The position numbers were made by a program, and so were the translations under genes. Under the pieces are notes generated by a model. It saw only the letters and a list, made by a program, of their open reading frames with translations. It made no database searches and was not told the origin of the DNA. A stretch of 64,000 nucleotides of DNA from assembly GCA_037447655.1 (NCBI GenBank), contig JBBHKE010000836.1, forward strand, positions 126,001 to 190,000, written 5' to 3'. Positions 29,656 to 41,581 of the stretch are shown here, in pieces (positions within the stretch are counted from its first letter, which is position 1; each line of letters starts with the position of its first letter). This DNA is from Zygnema cylindricum (Eukaryota > Streptophyta > Zygnematophyceae > Zygnematales > Zygnemataceae).

Positions 29656-32600
29656 AGAAGGCTCTTGTGACTTAAGTACACGAGGAGGAATCCGAAGACG
29701 AGGAAGATGAGATTTTGTTGTATGAGGATTTGGAGGCGAAAAACGAGGTCAAAATTCCCCGAAAGCAGAAATGTGCTTTCGACGGTTTCAAAGGTGAAGG
29801 AGGTTGGATTGTGGATTTGGGTGCCTCCATGCATATGTGTAAGGACAAACACCAGTTCACTAAGATGAGAAAGATACCCACTGTAGCGATAGAGTATAGG
29901 GATGGGAGGAAAGTCACAACTACTATGGTAGGATAGGTAGATGTGAAACTCTTAGTGGAGGGAAAGACATCTATAGTGACATTCTCTGATGTATTGTTTA
30001 TTCCCGAGGTGAACAAAAACCTCATCTCAACGTGTGAATTAGATGATAAGGGTTTTGAGACTAGCACTAGGAAGGGAACCTTTACTGCTAGTGTTGTGGA
30101 GGAAGTGTATTTCAGTGCTAAGAAGGTAGCCAAGGGATGTTTAGGCTCATTTTAAGCAATGAAAAGAAGAAAATTTACTATGTTGGTGTTCATGACATTA
30201 TGTTGTGGCATAAGAGGCTTGGCCATACACATTTAGATAAGTTAAAAGAAATGAAAATAATGGGAATACTGGAGGGAAATCAGTTTGGAGAATATGAAAA
30301 CCTGAGTGACTGTAGTGGTTGTGCTCAATGTAAGGCACACATGTTACCCTTCCCAAACGAAGCCACTTATAAAGGAGAAAAAGTGTTAGAATTGATACAC
30401 ACTGATATGTGGGGAACGTCCAAATTGCCCTCACCCGGTGGTAAGAGGTTTATGATGACAATCACTGACGATTCATCTCGATATTATAGAGTGTATATTT
30501 TGAAAAATAAATCAAAGGCCTCATAGGTTTTTAACGATATAAAGCGTGGAGTGAGAAACTCCATGAAACATCTATTAAGAGAGTAAGGAGTGACAATGGG
30601 GGAGAGTATACCTCCAATCAGTTTGAAGATTTTGAGAGAGAAAATGGAGTGCAACACCAAAAGAGAGTTCTTGAAAATCCTTAGCACAATAGTGTAGCCA
30701 AGAGGTTAAATAGAACACTAAGTGATAGTGCCAAGAGTATGTTGTCAGATAAGAAGATAGGAAAGAGATTTTGGGCTGAAGCTATGAACTGTGCAAATTA
30801 TCTCAAGAATATAGTTCTTACTTCAGCAGTAAAAGCCAAACACCTTATGAGAGATGGACATGCCGAAAAGCAGATGTTTTACACTTAAAGGTTTTCGGTA
30901 GTCAAGTGTTCAATCTACACACAGATCGGTCAAATTGGAAGTTATATCCAAAAGGAAAACCACGATATCTTTTAAGATATGATGAAGATGTAAAAGGATT
31001 TAAAGTCTACGATCTCAAGAGAGAAGATATAATCCTAGTGAAGCATCTAGTGGTCATGGATGAACGGAAATCTATAGATCCCTTTAAGCATACAAAGACA
31101 GTCAAAATCAGATTTGAGTCAGAAAATTTCTGATGACTTTGAGCTTCTTAACTATCCAGGTTTCTGAGAAGATGATGATCTTACAAGAAAGCATCAGATC
31201 GAAGAGGACTTAGCTATGGAACCCCTAGTAACAACTCTTACCAAAGCGAAAGACGTGGAGGAAATAGACCTTAAATCAAGGGATAGGGGAGAAGTCGAAA
31301 CTGTTCTGAAGAATCCATGAGAGCCATCTATTCCGGCATCAGATTTTGAGGGAGGAAGAAGAAGCAGCAAAAGACTGCAAGAGAGACATGTAAACAACAA
31401 GGTAACCAAACTGTCTCACCCCAAAAAACCTCAAACTTGTAACGAGGCAATGAACTGTCTTGAAACAAACCGGTAGAAGAAAGCCATTAATGAGGATATG
31501 GCTTCGATTATGGCAGCCAATACGTGGGAGTTGGTGGACTGTCCTCCTGAAAAAAAGCCAATGGGGTGTAAGTGGGTATTTATATTGAAACTATACCCGA
31601 ATAACACCATTGAGCGCTACAAGGCTTGGTTAGTGGCGAAAGTATTTTCCTTGAAAAATAGAATTGACAACAAGGAGACTTTTGCACTGGTCGTTAGGTT
31701 TCCCTCTGTTTTAGATACTTATCAGTATGAGGGCAGCCGAAGACATGGAAATACATCAAATGGACATCAAGACGACCTTCCAACAAAGAGAGTTCGAAGT
31801 GGAGATTTTTATGCGATAGCCCGAAGGATTTGTGGAGCAGTGGGAGGAGAGCAAGGTATGCTAATTGATCAAATCTTTGTATGGGCTGAAACAGGCGCCC
31901 CGACAATAGAACAAGAAGCTCGATGATTTTCTTACAGGTCTAGGATATATTCGGATCAACTCATATCACTCAATTTATTTGTTTAAAGATGAGCAATGAA
32001 TTATTTTTATTGCAATTTATGTTGATGATTTACTTGTTTAAAGTAAATCTATGGATAAAACAAATAAGTTGAAAATGATCTAAAAGAAAGATTTGAGATG
32101 AAGGATATGGAAGAAGCAAGGTATGTTTTGGGAATTCAGGTAGATAGAGAGAGAGATAGAAAGATAATAAGATTAACTCAAAAGGAGGCCATTGGAAACA
32201 TGTTCGAAAGATTCTAAATGGACAAGGCTAATAGTTATAACCACTTATTTGGAACTAGAGAAGGGGAGTGAGGGGAGTGTGGAAGAGGGAGTTATAATCT
32301 TAGATGATGAGGAAGGAGTGGAAGAGAAAATATTTATGCTGACGATCCCTTATAGACAAGTAGTGAGCAACCTGATATATTTTATGAATTATACCCGACT
32401 GGACATAGCTACGGCTGTAGAAGTACTAAGTAGGAGTCTAAATGCCCCCACTAAGAAAGATTGGGAGCAGCTATGAGAGTCCTTAGAAATCTCATAGGGA
32501 CTAAAGATCTATGGTCGCATTTTGGTGGAAACAATACTAACATCACCACTTGGAGTGATGCCAGTTATGGGGATGCTTCTATGAGGAGATGCACGTCTGG

Positions 32601-33011
32601 GTATGTATTGTATGTGGGTGATGGGGCTTATTCCTAGAGTAGCAACCAACAAAAGGTCATTGCTCTGTCCACAATGGAGGCGGAAAACATGGCCTCTTAC
32701 TCTGCAGTAAAAGAATTAATGTGGGTTAAGTCCTTGCTGGGTGAGCTTTGTCACCTTAAGAGTGGAGTCCAGAAAGTGTTTTGTGATAATCAGGTAGCTA
32801 TTACCATTTTGCCAATCCTAAACACCATTTTAAAGCAGAACATATAGACATTAGATTTATCTTCGTTAAAGAAAAGGTAGAAAACAGAATATTCAGTTTA
32901 GAATAGAGACTTGATAGTGAAATGGTAGCAGATATGATGACCTAACCTTTGCCTTCCCCTAAGCTAATTTTCGGTAGGGAGAAGTGTGGTCTTAAAATGA
33001 AAAGTGACTAG
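29656..33011 (+). pseudogene. pol: Decayed pol of element C (PR-IN-RT-RH)
   Basis: Protease: VDLGASMHMC near 29815, so the D-S-G active site is now D-L-G. Integrase: zinc region and first Asp intact in 30137-30526 (WHKRLGHTHL, CSGCAQCK, HTDMWG) and the second Asp in RSDNGGEY near 30590, but the catalytic Glu is Lys (AKRLNRTL). RT: 31498-31926 starts well (GCKWVF) then frameshifts; a VDDLLV segment survives near 32020. RNase H: WSDASYGD near 32550, TMEAEN in place of the catalytic EY, FCDNQV near 32790. Ends at the TAG at 33009. Clearly dead. Confidence 0.88.
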
Positions 33012-33024
33012 AAAAGAAAGGGAG

Positions 33025-34071
33025 TGTATAAATTAAAGGTTCTTTTAGTATTTTTCTAGGTTTAAACTTTTATAAGATAAAATGCAAAAAAGAGGCAGAG
33101 GCACTCTGCCTCTAACACCTCTCTTTAGCTCACACACTTATTGCAGTCACTGAAAGTTGGAGATGGAGCTAGAGCCATGGCTGTCTATGCTATCTAGAGG
33201 AAGATAAGCACCAATTTGGTAGGTTTACCAAAAAAAAACATGACGGACCCAAGATTTGATCTTTGTACGTATCGTCTGTCAAAGTTACCAATAGCCGGTA
33301 GCTTTATCCTATTAGTCAAGGACCACTGCTAAGTGCTATAGGGTTAGACAGACATATAAATGTTTACAATTAGACTAATTCATTTAACGGAATATAAAGA
33401 CATAGATACCGTTTCTATTGTACAGGTTACGGAATATCCCGAAACGGATATCGCATTTTTTTTCAAATGTGAAACAAATACCTTGCAATATCTATAACGG
33501 CTAAGATTGAAAACCGGATGAAATCCGACGGTCGAGGAATGCGTCAAAATTGCGGAATGCACGCTTTGGCGGTTAACGGTTGAAAACACGTTGGATGCCA
33601 CGTGGCCGGATATTACTGGATGGCGACATCTTCGAGAATATGAAAACAAATCTGAATGTGACACATGTTCGCGAAATGGCCATCTCGTATAAAGGCCGTA
33701 CAAAAAGTACATCGGCACGTGTACCTTTTTGTACCCTGCAATATTGAGATTGGTGCAGTTCGTCAGTAGATATAGTTTTAGAGAGAGATAGGACTTATAA
33801 TAATTCAGTAGGTAGCTGCCTCTCTCCAAGAGAGCTTCTGAACAAATGATCAACTTTGACCCACCATAAATTATTGCTAAGGGGAGCAAATTTAGAGATT
33901 CTTTTTGCTATCGACTCAAGGGAGTCTTGCCTTCATAAGGGTGAAGGTGGTGAGTGTTTTTGTCTACGAGGGTGGTAGTTATTCTTTCTGAAACACAATG
34001 GGGTCAGGGATATCCTATAGGCTTCGTGTGAGCTGCCTATTCTAAGGACCTATAGACGTCTCAGAATTGCA
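33025..34071 (+). repeat. 3' LTR of C
   Basis: 1047 bases, TGTATAAATT...AATTGCA, preceded by polypurine AAGAAAGGGAG. It carries the family palindrome (33215-33232), an antisense tRNA-like block (about 33240-33330), CCACGTGGCC (33599), and AGGACTTAT (33790-33798). The gag ATG of this copy is mutated to ATA. Confidence 0.92.
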
Positions 34072-34340
34072 TCTTGTTTGTGCATGTGGTCCTGTTTTTG
34101 GGCATGATGGTGTCCATTTGCTTTGTTTCTCCCATGAGGGAGATTTGATCTAGGCTCACGTCACTTTTCACAACACCGTTGCGTCTATCGCTTCTTCCTT
34201 TGATCCTTACTTCTTTTAATTGTCAACGCTCTATTCTCCTCCGATCGGTTGTTGCGGTTACGGAACGTCATCGTGTTCCGGAACTCCGTCAACGTGTTTC
34301 TCCGGGCTGGGGAGACTTACAAGGTTGTATCGTAGATATT
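34072..34340 (+). pseudogene. Probable C-terminal end of a LINE ORF2 protein
   Basis: Reading from 34073, the plus frame gives LVCACGPVFGHDGVHLLC, then a stop at 34131-34133, then AHVTFHNTVASIASSF. The spacing C-x-C ... H-x4-C ... H-x4-H fits the zinc-binding tail seen after the reverse transcriptase in many non-LTR retrotransposons. After a frameshift, VSPGWGDLQGCIVDI resembles the segment that follows it in such proteins. The polymerase part is missing; element C's 3' edge abuts it directly. This is a fossil fragment. The family assignment rests on motif spacing only. Confidence 0.45.
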
Positions 34341-34894
34341 TAATTGCGTTGGGGTTGGGGTTGTAGTTTTGGTTATGTGAGTTGCCGTGCCTTTCGTTTT
34401 GAGTTTGGGTGCTTTTATTTTCTTTGTGTTTTTTTTTTTTTGTGTTCCTATCGCTCTTTTTGTTTTTTTATTGTAGTTTTTCAGTTTGGCCATGCCTCTT
34501 TTTTTGTACCTTCGAACTCAGATGGTTTTACCATTGTACTTTTTAATTTATCTGGCCCTTTTTTTTATTTTGGAAGAACTCATATGGAGAAAATTGTCTC
34601 AACTTTGCAATCAGTCATAGAAGATATTGAAAGTTTATTGAATAAAATGCCTTGATGCTTAAACAGGTTAAGGTTAAATAGCTGGTAAGATTACTCATAA
34701 CAACTGCACTCTTTACCCTCGTTTGAGGGTAAAAGTCCAGTAGTGTGTTTACATGCATTATTTATCCATGATGATTTTTCACTAAGAACTAAATCTTCAA
34801 CCCTGGATACACAATAGACAATAAAGTACTCCTTTTGAGCTCAATATTCCATAATAGTAGTAAAAAAAAAATTAACATCTCTCTCCCATTCTCA

Positions 34895-35020
34895 TCCCCT
34901 CTCCACCATTCTCCCTCTCCCTCTCCCTCTCCCTTTTCCTCTCCCTCTCTTTCTCCCTCTCCCCCTCCCTTTCCCTCTCCCTCTCTCTCCCCCCCTCCCT
35001 CTCCCGCTCCCTCTCCCTCT
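34895..35020. repeat. CT-rich (CTCCCT)n-like microsatellite
   Basis: Imperfect CTCCCT/CTCTCC hexamer array of about 125 bases. The open frames over it on both strands (Ser/Pro or Gly/Glu/Arg repeats) are artefacts. Confidence 0.95.
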
Positions 35021-35539
35021 CTTGGCGATAACATAAAAAAACATTGTATGCCTACAATAGTACTTTCTAATATACTGTATTATATCATTTACTTTATATA
35101 GGGTGGTATGCCACGTGTAAGAATTTGTTGCGTACACTATTTAACTGAATTTTTTTACGGATAACGCGGCACATAGACGGTGACAAATTTAAAATAATAC
35201 TTTATAAATCTAAAATTATAGTACCGAAACCAAAAAAATAAATTACATTGTAAATTTGTAAAATTAAACTTTTTCGAAAAACTTGACGAACAAACGAACA
35301 AAATAGACAAACAAATCTGTCACACTACCTACATTACCTACCATTTATAAAAAAATAACAGACAAAAGGACATTGTGGAAGGGGTACCTAAGTAAAACCC
35401 CTTTAAATTAGAAACAATGAAAGAAATATCGTGATTTTTTACCGAAATTGGGGGGAAGGGGGTCCGCGGCGCGTCCGAGAATAACACGTACAGTTGAGTG
35501 TACTGGCCAAACATTTATTTGTACGGTCCGTACAAGTAT

Positions 35540-35645
35540 CGCTGATAGCTATCGATATTGGTGTTATCGTCGATAATAAGCAATAAATATTGGGTTTTTA
35601 TCGGCGATAACACTGATAGCGATATATCCAACCAATATATCGATT
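35540..35645. repeat. Imperfect inverted repeat
   Basis: TATCGATATTGGTGTTATCG (35550 onward) faces CGATAACACTGATAGCGATA (from about 35602) across a loop of about 20 bases, with about five mismatches in 27. It may be a worn foldback element. Confidence 0.6.
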
Positions 35646-35759
35646 ATCATCTACCCAAAAAATAGCCCATATCGGTTATCGGCAAATCCTCATCACACAA
35701 CATTATTCTGTGGATTAAAACAAAAAAAATGATACGGCATAGTACGTAAAGATACGGAT

Positions 35760-35838
35760 TTCTATAAATAACCTCACTTTTGGTCTGCTAGAGCTTTACC
35801 CTTGCTTTTTGTTTTGGGAATTGATCATGGCGGTAAGT
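35760..35838 (+). promoter_or_regulatory. Candidate host promoter with ATG exon and splice donor
   Basis: TTCTATAAATAACC (TATA box) is followed by a pyrimidine-rich leader (CTTTACCCTTGCTTTTTG), then ATC-ATG-GCG directly followed by GTAAGTG, a perfect plant 5' splice site at 35833. A Met-Ala first exon ending at a donor is common in plant housekeeping genes. The next exon is not found: element G begins 70 bases downstream. The protein cannot be identified from two codons, so this could also be chance. Confidence 0.3.
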
Positions 35839-36857
35839 GTTTTGGTTGCGCACAGTCACTTATGTCATTTTGTCAAAAAATGTACTTTTAAAGTACACAT
35901 TGTGTAATAAGATCTCCTACCTCTCAAAAAATCCCATTACGACCACCCATTTCAACCACACATTCCACACATTGGAAAATACACATCCACATTGGAAAGC
36001 ACTCACATAAGGATAAACTTTAAATTAGAAGAAAGCTTTTGTCCACATATTATTAGCTCGGTCTCCTGCCCTTGTGGCTCAACCCTTTTTTTTAAAGTAT
36101 TTTCCACTACTCTCAACTTTTAAATATTTTATCTCTTAACTACTAAAACACTACTAAGTTATAAAGATTTCAGTGCCAAAATGCCAATGCTCCAATTTGG
36201 TTTTAATCGCTCAAGAGCAAGATCAATCAAAATTTCTCCAAACTTTTCCAAAGCAAAAGATCTTTACTTTTCGCTTAGACTTCACTATTTATCCATCATC
36301 GTCCTCGACTCGCCAAGCCTCAGTCAACGCTCCGTTGAACAGGTTTTACGTGGGCCAATCATTGATCAGTAAGGACTCAGACTGACCAATGCAACACGTG
36401 CAAAATCTCTTACTTACTACATAGCATTTACCAACCAATCAAACGCTACGTTTCACTACATAACATTTAAGTGCAAAAGTGCGCGCCAAACGAAACGCGA
36501 CTTCGCAGGAACATGCGTCACAAATTTCGCATGCAAAACTACCTATGAAATTACATTAAGTGAAAGTGAAGTTTCGTACTTAAATTGTATGAAACAAACC
36601 ATCGTGCGCACTAAACAACTAAATGTTTTATTAGTACTTCATGAAACATACACGCAAAATTTCGGTACTAATTTGACCCAAAACCCGTTTCAATGATACC
36701 CACTTGTTAGTTTGACCCTGCGTTGTCACCTAAATACACCTATCGCTATTTTTTTTGAATTAAAACTCCAAATCGCGCGATTCTTTTGTAGACGTCTACC
36801 AAATTCATAACTTTATATTCCTAACCTTTAAATACCTATTTACGACCAAGTTTGATC

Positions 36858-37701
36858 TGTTGTTTTTAGAAAGCTTTAGTCCTCTCTATGCCTCAGCTGT
36901 GAGGGAGAGAGAGCTATTCAGAACTTAAGCTATTTTTGGTTGAGTTTGGTTCAGTGGTTACCAAAATTAGTGTGACAGTGAAGTTGGGAGTTCACGGTTT
37001 ATTCACACTTGGGACACGCGTCGTCACTTGAGAGAAATGCGCGAGTATGTCCTCCGTGGACGTACGGAAATTCGGCAGGACCACGAGACTTCGTGAAGTC
37101 AATTCTACAGTGCCAAATCCTCTAGTCGGACAGCTGACAGCCGCCGCCAACAAATACTGACGAGGCGTGACTAGATCACTATCACTTTACGTTGTCTGAA
37201 CTTCGGTGTAAATATTTGGTAGAATAGAATTTTGTTTGTAGTGAATTAGTTGTTTAGTGGTTGAGAATGTGGTTTATGACATACCTTCAGTACACAGGTA
37301 TACTCATACTATTTGTTGTGTTAGAATGTTATATGTACGGCTGGAATGCCTCAGTACAACTTAGGGTAGTTTCGGTGTATAAAAGTAGGACTTAGTAAAT
37401 TTGATTCATTAGGAACAAATGATATGAAAACTGTACACTCAGTTTTATGTAATTTCATTTCTGCATATCTCAGAGATATGAAAGCGGAATTCATTACAAT
37501 TTTTTGTGTGTGTTCCTTTGTATGTTATCTACAATGTGGAAAATTTTCAGGACCATTGAATCATTTTTCTGCAAGTTATAGTCTGTCAAAGTTGCTGTTA
37601 GGCCATTGGTATTTGTGGAAGCTTCCTCTTTTGATTTGTTCTACGATGACTAGTGCTACATCTTCTTCATCTTCAGTGCCAGCAGTTGTCTTAAAACAAC
37701 A
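36858..37701 (+). mobile_element. Solo LTR J of a Copia-type element
   Basis: 844 bases, TGTTGTTTTTAG...AAAACAACA, flanked by TGATC TSDs (36853-36857 and 37702-37706). It contains TATAAAAG (37378-37385) and AGGACTTAG (37387-37395). Near its end an ATG at about 37646 opens MTSATSSSSSVPAVVLKQ, ending at the LTR edge. This is like the LTR-encoded gag starts of E and F, so its parent also began gag in the LTR. The internal region was lost by LTR-LTR recombination. Confidence 0.92.
37378..37395 (+). promoter_or_regulatory. TATA box and AGGACTTAG in solo LTR J
   Basis: TATAAAAG, one base, then AGGACTTAG. The clearest example of the pair in the window. As a solo LTR reading toward 37701, it could still drive transcription antisense to G. 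Confidence 0.45.
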
Positions 37702-37770
37702 TGATCTACTATTACTGTTACATCATCCCTTCTTATTTTTAATTGACCTCTATTAAAACACATTTCATTC

Positions 37771-38957
37771 TCAAGACAAGACTTCTATATTATTATCTCT
37801 CCAATACCTTTGTAAAAACTCTAAACTCTTATCTTCTAAAGTTAGCTCATCTTCTGGCCTTCCTCGATAATACACTTGCCAGAATATAGTATTGCCGACC
37901 TTAAACCGTTGACCAACCCAATCTATTACCCATCTTTGGACCTGAGGTTCTATAATTAATGAAGGATTCAATTCCAATTCTCTTTCACTTGGCAAAAGAT
38001 TTGCAAGTTTTAGCTTACTGATGTGTATTACTTGATGATTTTTTGGTGTAGGTGGAAAGTCCAATTTGGGAGTAAGTGACGATATCATCTTGATTAGAGT
38101 AAATGGTCCAATGAACTTAGGAGCGAATTTCCCCGTTGGATCGGATTGTCCCTCAATCTTACACTTGTAATGAGTTGTAGAAAGCCAAACCTTGTCACCT
38201 GCGCTTACCACCCAATAACCCCGTTTGCAGTTAGCATTTAACTATTGCCGCCTTTGTGCACCACTAATGCACCCCGTACTCTTTTCCAAACTGTTTGAAT
38301 GTATTCCCCAAACTTTGTTTCATAATTTCTACTCTCTTGATTGAATCTTGTTATTAAATTTAATGCTTCTCCAGGTTGGTATTCGTATGCAACTTCAAAC
38401 AGTGAGAATTGTGTACTAGCATGTTTACATGAATTGTATGCAAATTCCATTAATGGCAGTTTAAATTCCTATGTGTTCTGAACTCCACTACAAACATTCC
38501 TAAGCATTTCCTCCAGTGTAAGGTTCATCGTTTGTGTATGTCCATGTGTCTGAGGATGATAAGAGGTACTCATTTTTAATTCGGTGCCTAAATTTTGCTG
38601 CAATTCTTTCCAAAATGTAGACGTAAATTTAGAATCTTTATCACTGACTATAAACAGAGGAACTCCATGATGTCTAACCACGTTGTCAAAATATAACTTT
38701 GCAATATCTACAACTGAATGTGTAGTTTTGCAAGGGATAAATATTGCCATTTTACTGAACCTATCAACTACCACCATGATATTGTCATCTCTTCCAGAGG
38801 AAGCTAGCAACCTAACAATAAAATCCATACTGACACATTCCCATGGTCTTTCGAGGATATCTAAAGGTTTTAACAGACCTCTAGGTTTCTGGTTACTAGG
38901 TTTACTCTGTTGGCAAAGGACACAACTTTCCATGTGTTTCAAAACCTCCTTTGCCAT
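37771..38957 (-). pseudogene. pol: Integrase and chromodomain-like tail of G
   Basis: Minus strand. The core (38469-38957) has CVLCQQSKP of the zinc region, VSMDFIVRL (first Asp) and FIVSDKDSKFT (second Asp). The usual TDGQTE Glu region reads THGHTQTMN, so the catalytic Glu is lost. 38238-38450 continues the C-terminal domain (EFAYNSCKHASTQFSLFEV). 37771-38211 has the GPF and HISKLK motifs, then a chromodomain-like WQVYYRGRPEDELTLEDKSL near the end. Chromodomains target such integrases to heterochromatin. Stops separate the three parts. Confidence 0.85.
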
Positions 38958-38963
38958 CCCGGG

Positions 38964-40738
38964 CTAAAACAATCTACTCTGCAACTGACCAAGAGTTTTA
39001 TCTCGACCTAGATGTCCTAAATGCTCATGGACTTCGTGTAAAATTTGTTTCCTTAAGTCTCTCATTTCAGGAATGCATAATCTATCCCTTGTTTGCAAAT
39101 ACATTAAACCATCTTCTATTGTAAAGTTTTTGACATGCCTTTCATTCAATGGGTCGAAATTCCCTCCCAAAATATTATTGCAAATCACAGCAAAATAAGG
39201 ATCATGATCATAACCATTTCTAACAACATCTAAAAACAATTCATCCCAAACGATCACATTTATCTCAAAACATCTACTTAAAGGATCTGCGACTACATTT
39301 GTTTTTCCAAGAATATGTTTGACGTTAAATTTGAAATATGCGAATTTCTGCATCCACCTAACGTGTCTGCTTGTCATAATTTGTGCATCACTTAATCTTT
39401 ATAGATAGGAGATTGCTTTATTATCACAATGAACTGTAAATTCTTTATTATGCAAATAACAACGCCATTTCACCAATGCATGAACTATTGCAAGTAATTC
39501 TTTTTCTTGTGCCGGATAGTTCATTTCAGCATCATTGAATTTCGTGGACTCAAAAGCAATAAGATGAAAATGTTTTCCGACTCTTTGACTTATGAGTGCA
39601 CCTAGACCTTTATCAGATGCATCAGTAGTGATCAAAATTTCAAATTCCCTAGTAGGATCAAGATACACCAGTGTAGGGGCAAAGGTCTACTTCCCTTTTA
39701 GTTCCTCGAAAGCTCTCTCCTGATCGGCTCCCCACACAAATGTCTTCTTCTCCCGAAGTAAATCTGTCAAAGGTGCGGCGATCATACTGAAGTTTTTGAT
39801 AAATTTCTTGTAATAAGTGGCCAATCCCAAAAATGATCTAACTTTTGTGACATTAGTGGGTTGCTTCAAATTTTTGGATTGCAGTTATTTTGGATGGATA
39901 TGTTTTAACACCCTCCCCACTAACTATATGTCCCAAAAATAATTGTTCACTCTTAAGAAAATTGGATTTTGACAATTTTCCATATTGTTTTCTTTCCCTT
40001 AACCTTTCTAACACTTTCTTTAAATGAATTACATGTTGTTCTTTAGATTCGCTGTAAAATAAAATATCATCTATAAACACCTAAACAAACTCATCTATAT
40101 AATCAAAAAAAATTTGGTTCATTAATCTTTGATAAGTAGGCGGTGCATTCGTCAAACTAAATGGCATCACTATCCATTCAAAATGACCGACTCTAGTTCT
40201 AAAAGCAATTTTATCAACATTTTCAATTCTAATTGGCACCAGATTAAAGCCACTATGCAGATCAATCAAGGTAAATAATTTAGCACCTTTTAAACAATCT
40301 ATCAAATCAGAAATTAAAGGTAACGGATACTTATCTTTCACCGTAATCTTGTTGTGACTATGATAGTCGACACACATCCTCAACTTTTCGTCCTTCTTTT
40401 TGACCAAGAGAACTGGGGCTCCGTACGGTGATTTGCTGGGTTGAATATGACCTTTCTCCAGAAGCTCCTTGATTTGTTTTTCTAACTCCTCTTGCTCAAA
40501 GAAACTGTGCTTATAATTCCGTGACAAAAGGATTACATCCACGTTTAAGGTTAATAACATGTTCCACATCTAGGGAAGGTGGCCTCCCTGAAGGTAAGTC
40601 ACTTGGGAAAACATCTCTAAATTCAAAAATCAAATCTTTCACAGCAGCATCAGATGTATTAATGTCAGTTACAAAATCAGATTTTAGTTTTTCAATATTT
40701 TTAGTGGTGTCTAATTCAGAAATGACATCAATCTTCAT
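38964..40738 (-). pseudogene. pol: Reverse transcriptase and RNase H of G
   Basis: Minus strand. RT: 40081-40569 (ELLEKGHIQPSKSPYGAPV, LFTLIDLHSGF) and 39853-40080 (FIDDILFYS, the YVDD equivalent); a TAG stop falls just before FIDD. 39687-39869 carries the thumb-like VRSFLGLATYYKKFIKNFS. RNase H: 39399-39668 (TTDASDKGLGALISQ, EKELLAIVHAL, CDNKAISYL). Its end and the integrase N-terminus are in 38964-39377 (KHILGKTNVVADPLSR, then HEHLGHLGRDKT). The frame is broken at least four times, but the active-site residues remain visible. Confidence 0.88.
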
Positions 40739-41022
40739 GTTTTCTCCCTTGTTTCATCACTAACTGCTTTAGTTACTAATAAAAAGAAAGCATGATTTGT
40801 TTTATTTTTTAAATGCTTTTTAAATTGTTTAGCAGAAATCAAACCTTCTTTTCCCAATTTGGTTATGTTATTTATATGATATCTATGCAACTTCATTGAA
40901 AGTAATGCTTGCAAAACCTTTTAACCATTTTCAAACTTTCACTCTCAAGGCGTTAGTTTCCCAATTAATTTGAGGGTTGTGTTCAGTTACCCAAGGATTT
41001 CCAAGTTTAGCTCCTCACTACC

Positions 41023-41223
41023 TCAATTCATTATTTCACACACAATTTTCATTTTATGACCCTGGATATCAACTTCTTTTATGTCACTTTGTAAATCTAA
41101 TGTGGACTTATTACCATTTGCCACTTGAACATGTAAATGTTTTTCCCTTATGACTGTAGGAATTTTAGTTTCCTCAACAAAATTATATGAAATAAAATTA
41201 TGTGTAGCACCTGAATCTACCAT
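41023..41223 (-). pseudogene. Aspartic protease of G
   Basis: The 66-codon minus-strand piece opens MVDSGATHNFISYNF, the D-S-G active site of Ty3/Gypsy proteases, and continues with HVQVANG. It lies between the zinc knuckles and RT, as expected. The retropepsin works as a dimer to cut Gag-Pol. Stops isolate it from its neighbours. Confidence 0.8.
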
Positions 41224-41581
41224 AACTCTCTATGGTTTTTTCATTCCACTAAAGACTCGAATCTGATCAAACAATGTCTGGTGTCATCGTTACTTAACTA
41301 TCCTAACATAGGTATATTGTTAATAGTTTCATCAAAAGGATTGTTCAAATTATAGAGTGTAGGTAGCATCATAATAAATTCAGCTATCCTAGCCTTTCCA
41401 TTGATAAGATTGCCCTCCAAAATTAACTCGTTAACCTCTAGATCTCATAGACTGAATTGAGGACTTTAAGCTAGTCTTTTTCGTTTCCCACCTCCGAGGC
41501 TTCCTGCTCAACTAAGTATAATGCAATATCTTCTTGAAAACCTTCATTAAGATCAATTGTTTTAAGAGATCCTTTATCTGT

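Larger units (their letters stand above)
28285..34071 (+). mobile_element. Ty1/Copia element C, 5'-truncated
   Basis: The 3' LTR is complete (33025-34071), but only the last 390 bases of the 5' LTR remain; homology stops at about 28285 with unrelated DNA to the left. Gene order is normal on the plus strand. No left TSD can exist, and the right flank is TCTTG. Sister to D. The open frames are short, and several catalytic residues are lost. Truncation most likely reflects a deletion at the left edge. Confidence 0.9.
34341..35759. other. Intergenic, low-complexity and AT-rich DNA
   Basis: 34430-34600 has T-rich runs. 34344-34655 is open but T/F-rich and not convincing. 34895-35020 is a CT-rich microsatellite. 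35540-35645 is an imperfect inverted repeat. No gene is recognised before the promoter-like sequence at 35760. Confidence 0.6.
35903..37722 (-). repeat. 3' LTR of G, interrupted by solo LTR J
   Basis: Parts 35903-36857 and 37707-37722. The open frame at 36173-36385 lies wholly in the LTR and is not a gene. The right LTR has the same sequence without J, which confirms the interruption. Confidence 0.92.

Noticed and set aside
34344-34655. 103-codon plus-strand ORF rich in Phe/Cys
   Set aside because: Driven by T-rich runs after the LINE-like segment; the hydrophobic look is compositional.
34835-35137. Open frames of Ser/Pro or Gly/Glu/Arg repeats over the CT-rich tract
   Set aside because: Translations of a microsatellite on both strands; no start context and no homology.
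36173-36385. 70-codon plus-strand ORF
   Set aside because: Lies wholly inside the LTR of G and is broken in the other LTR copy.
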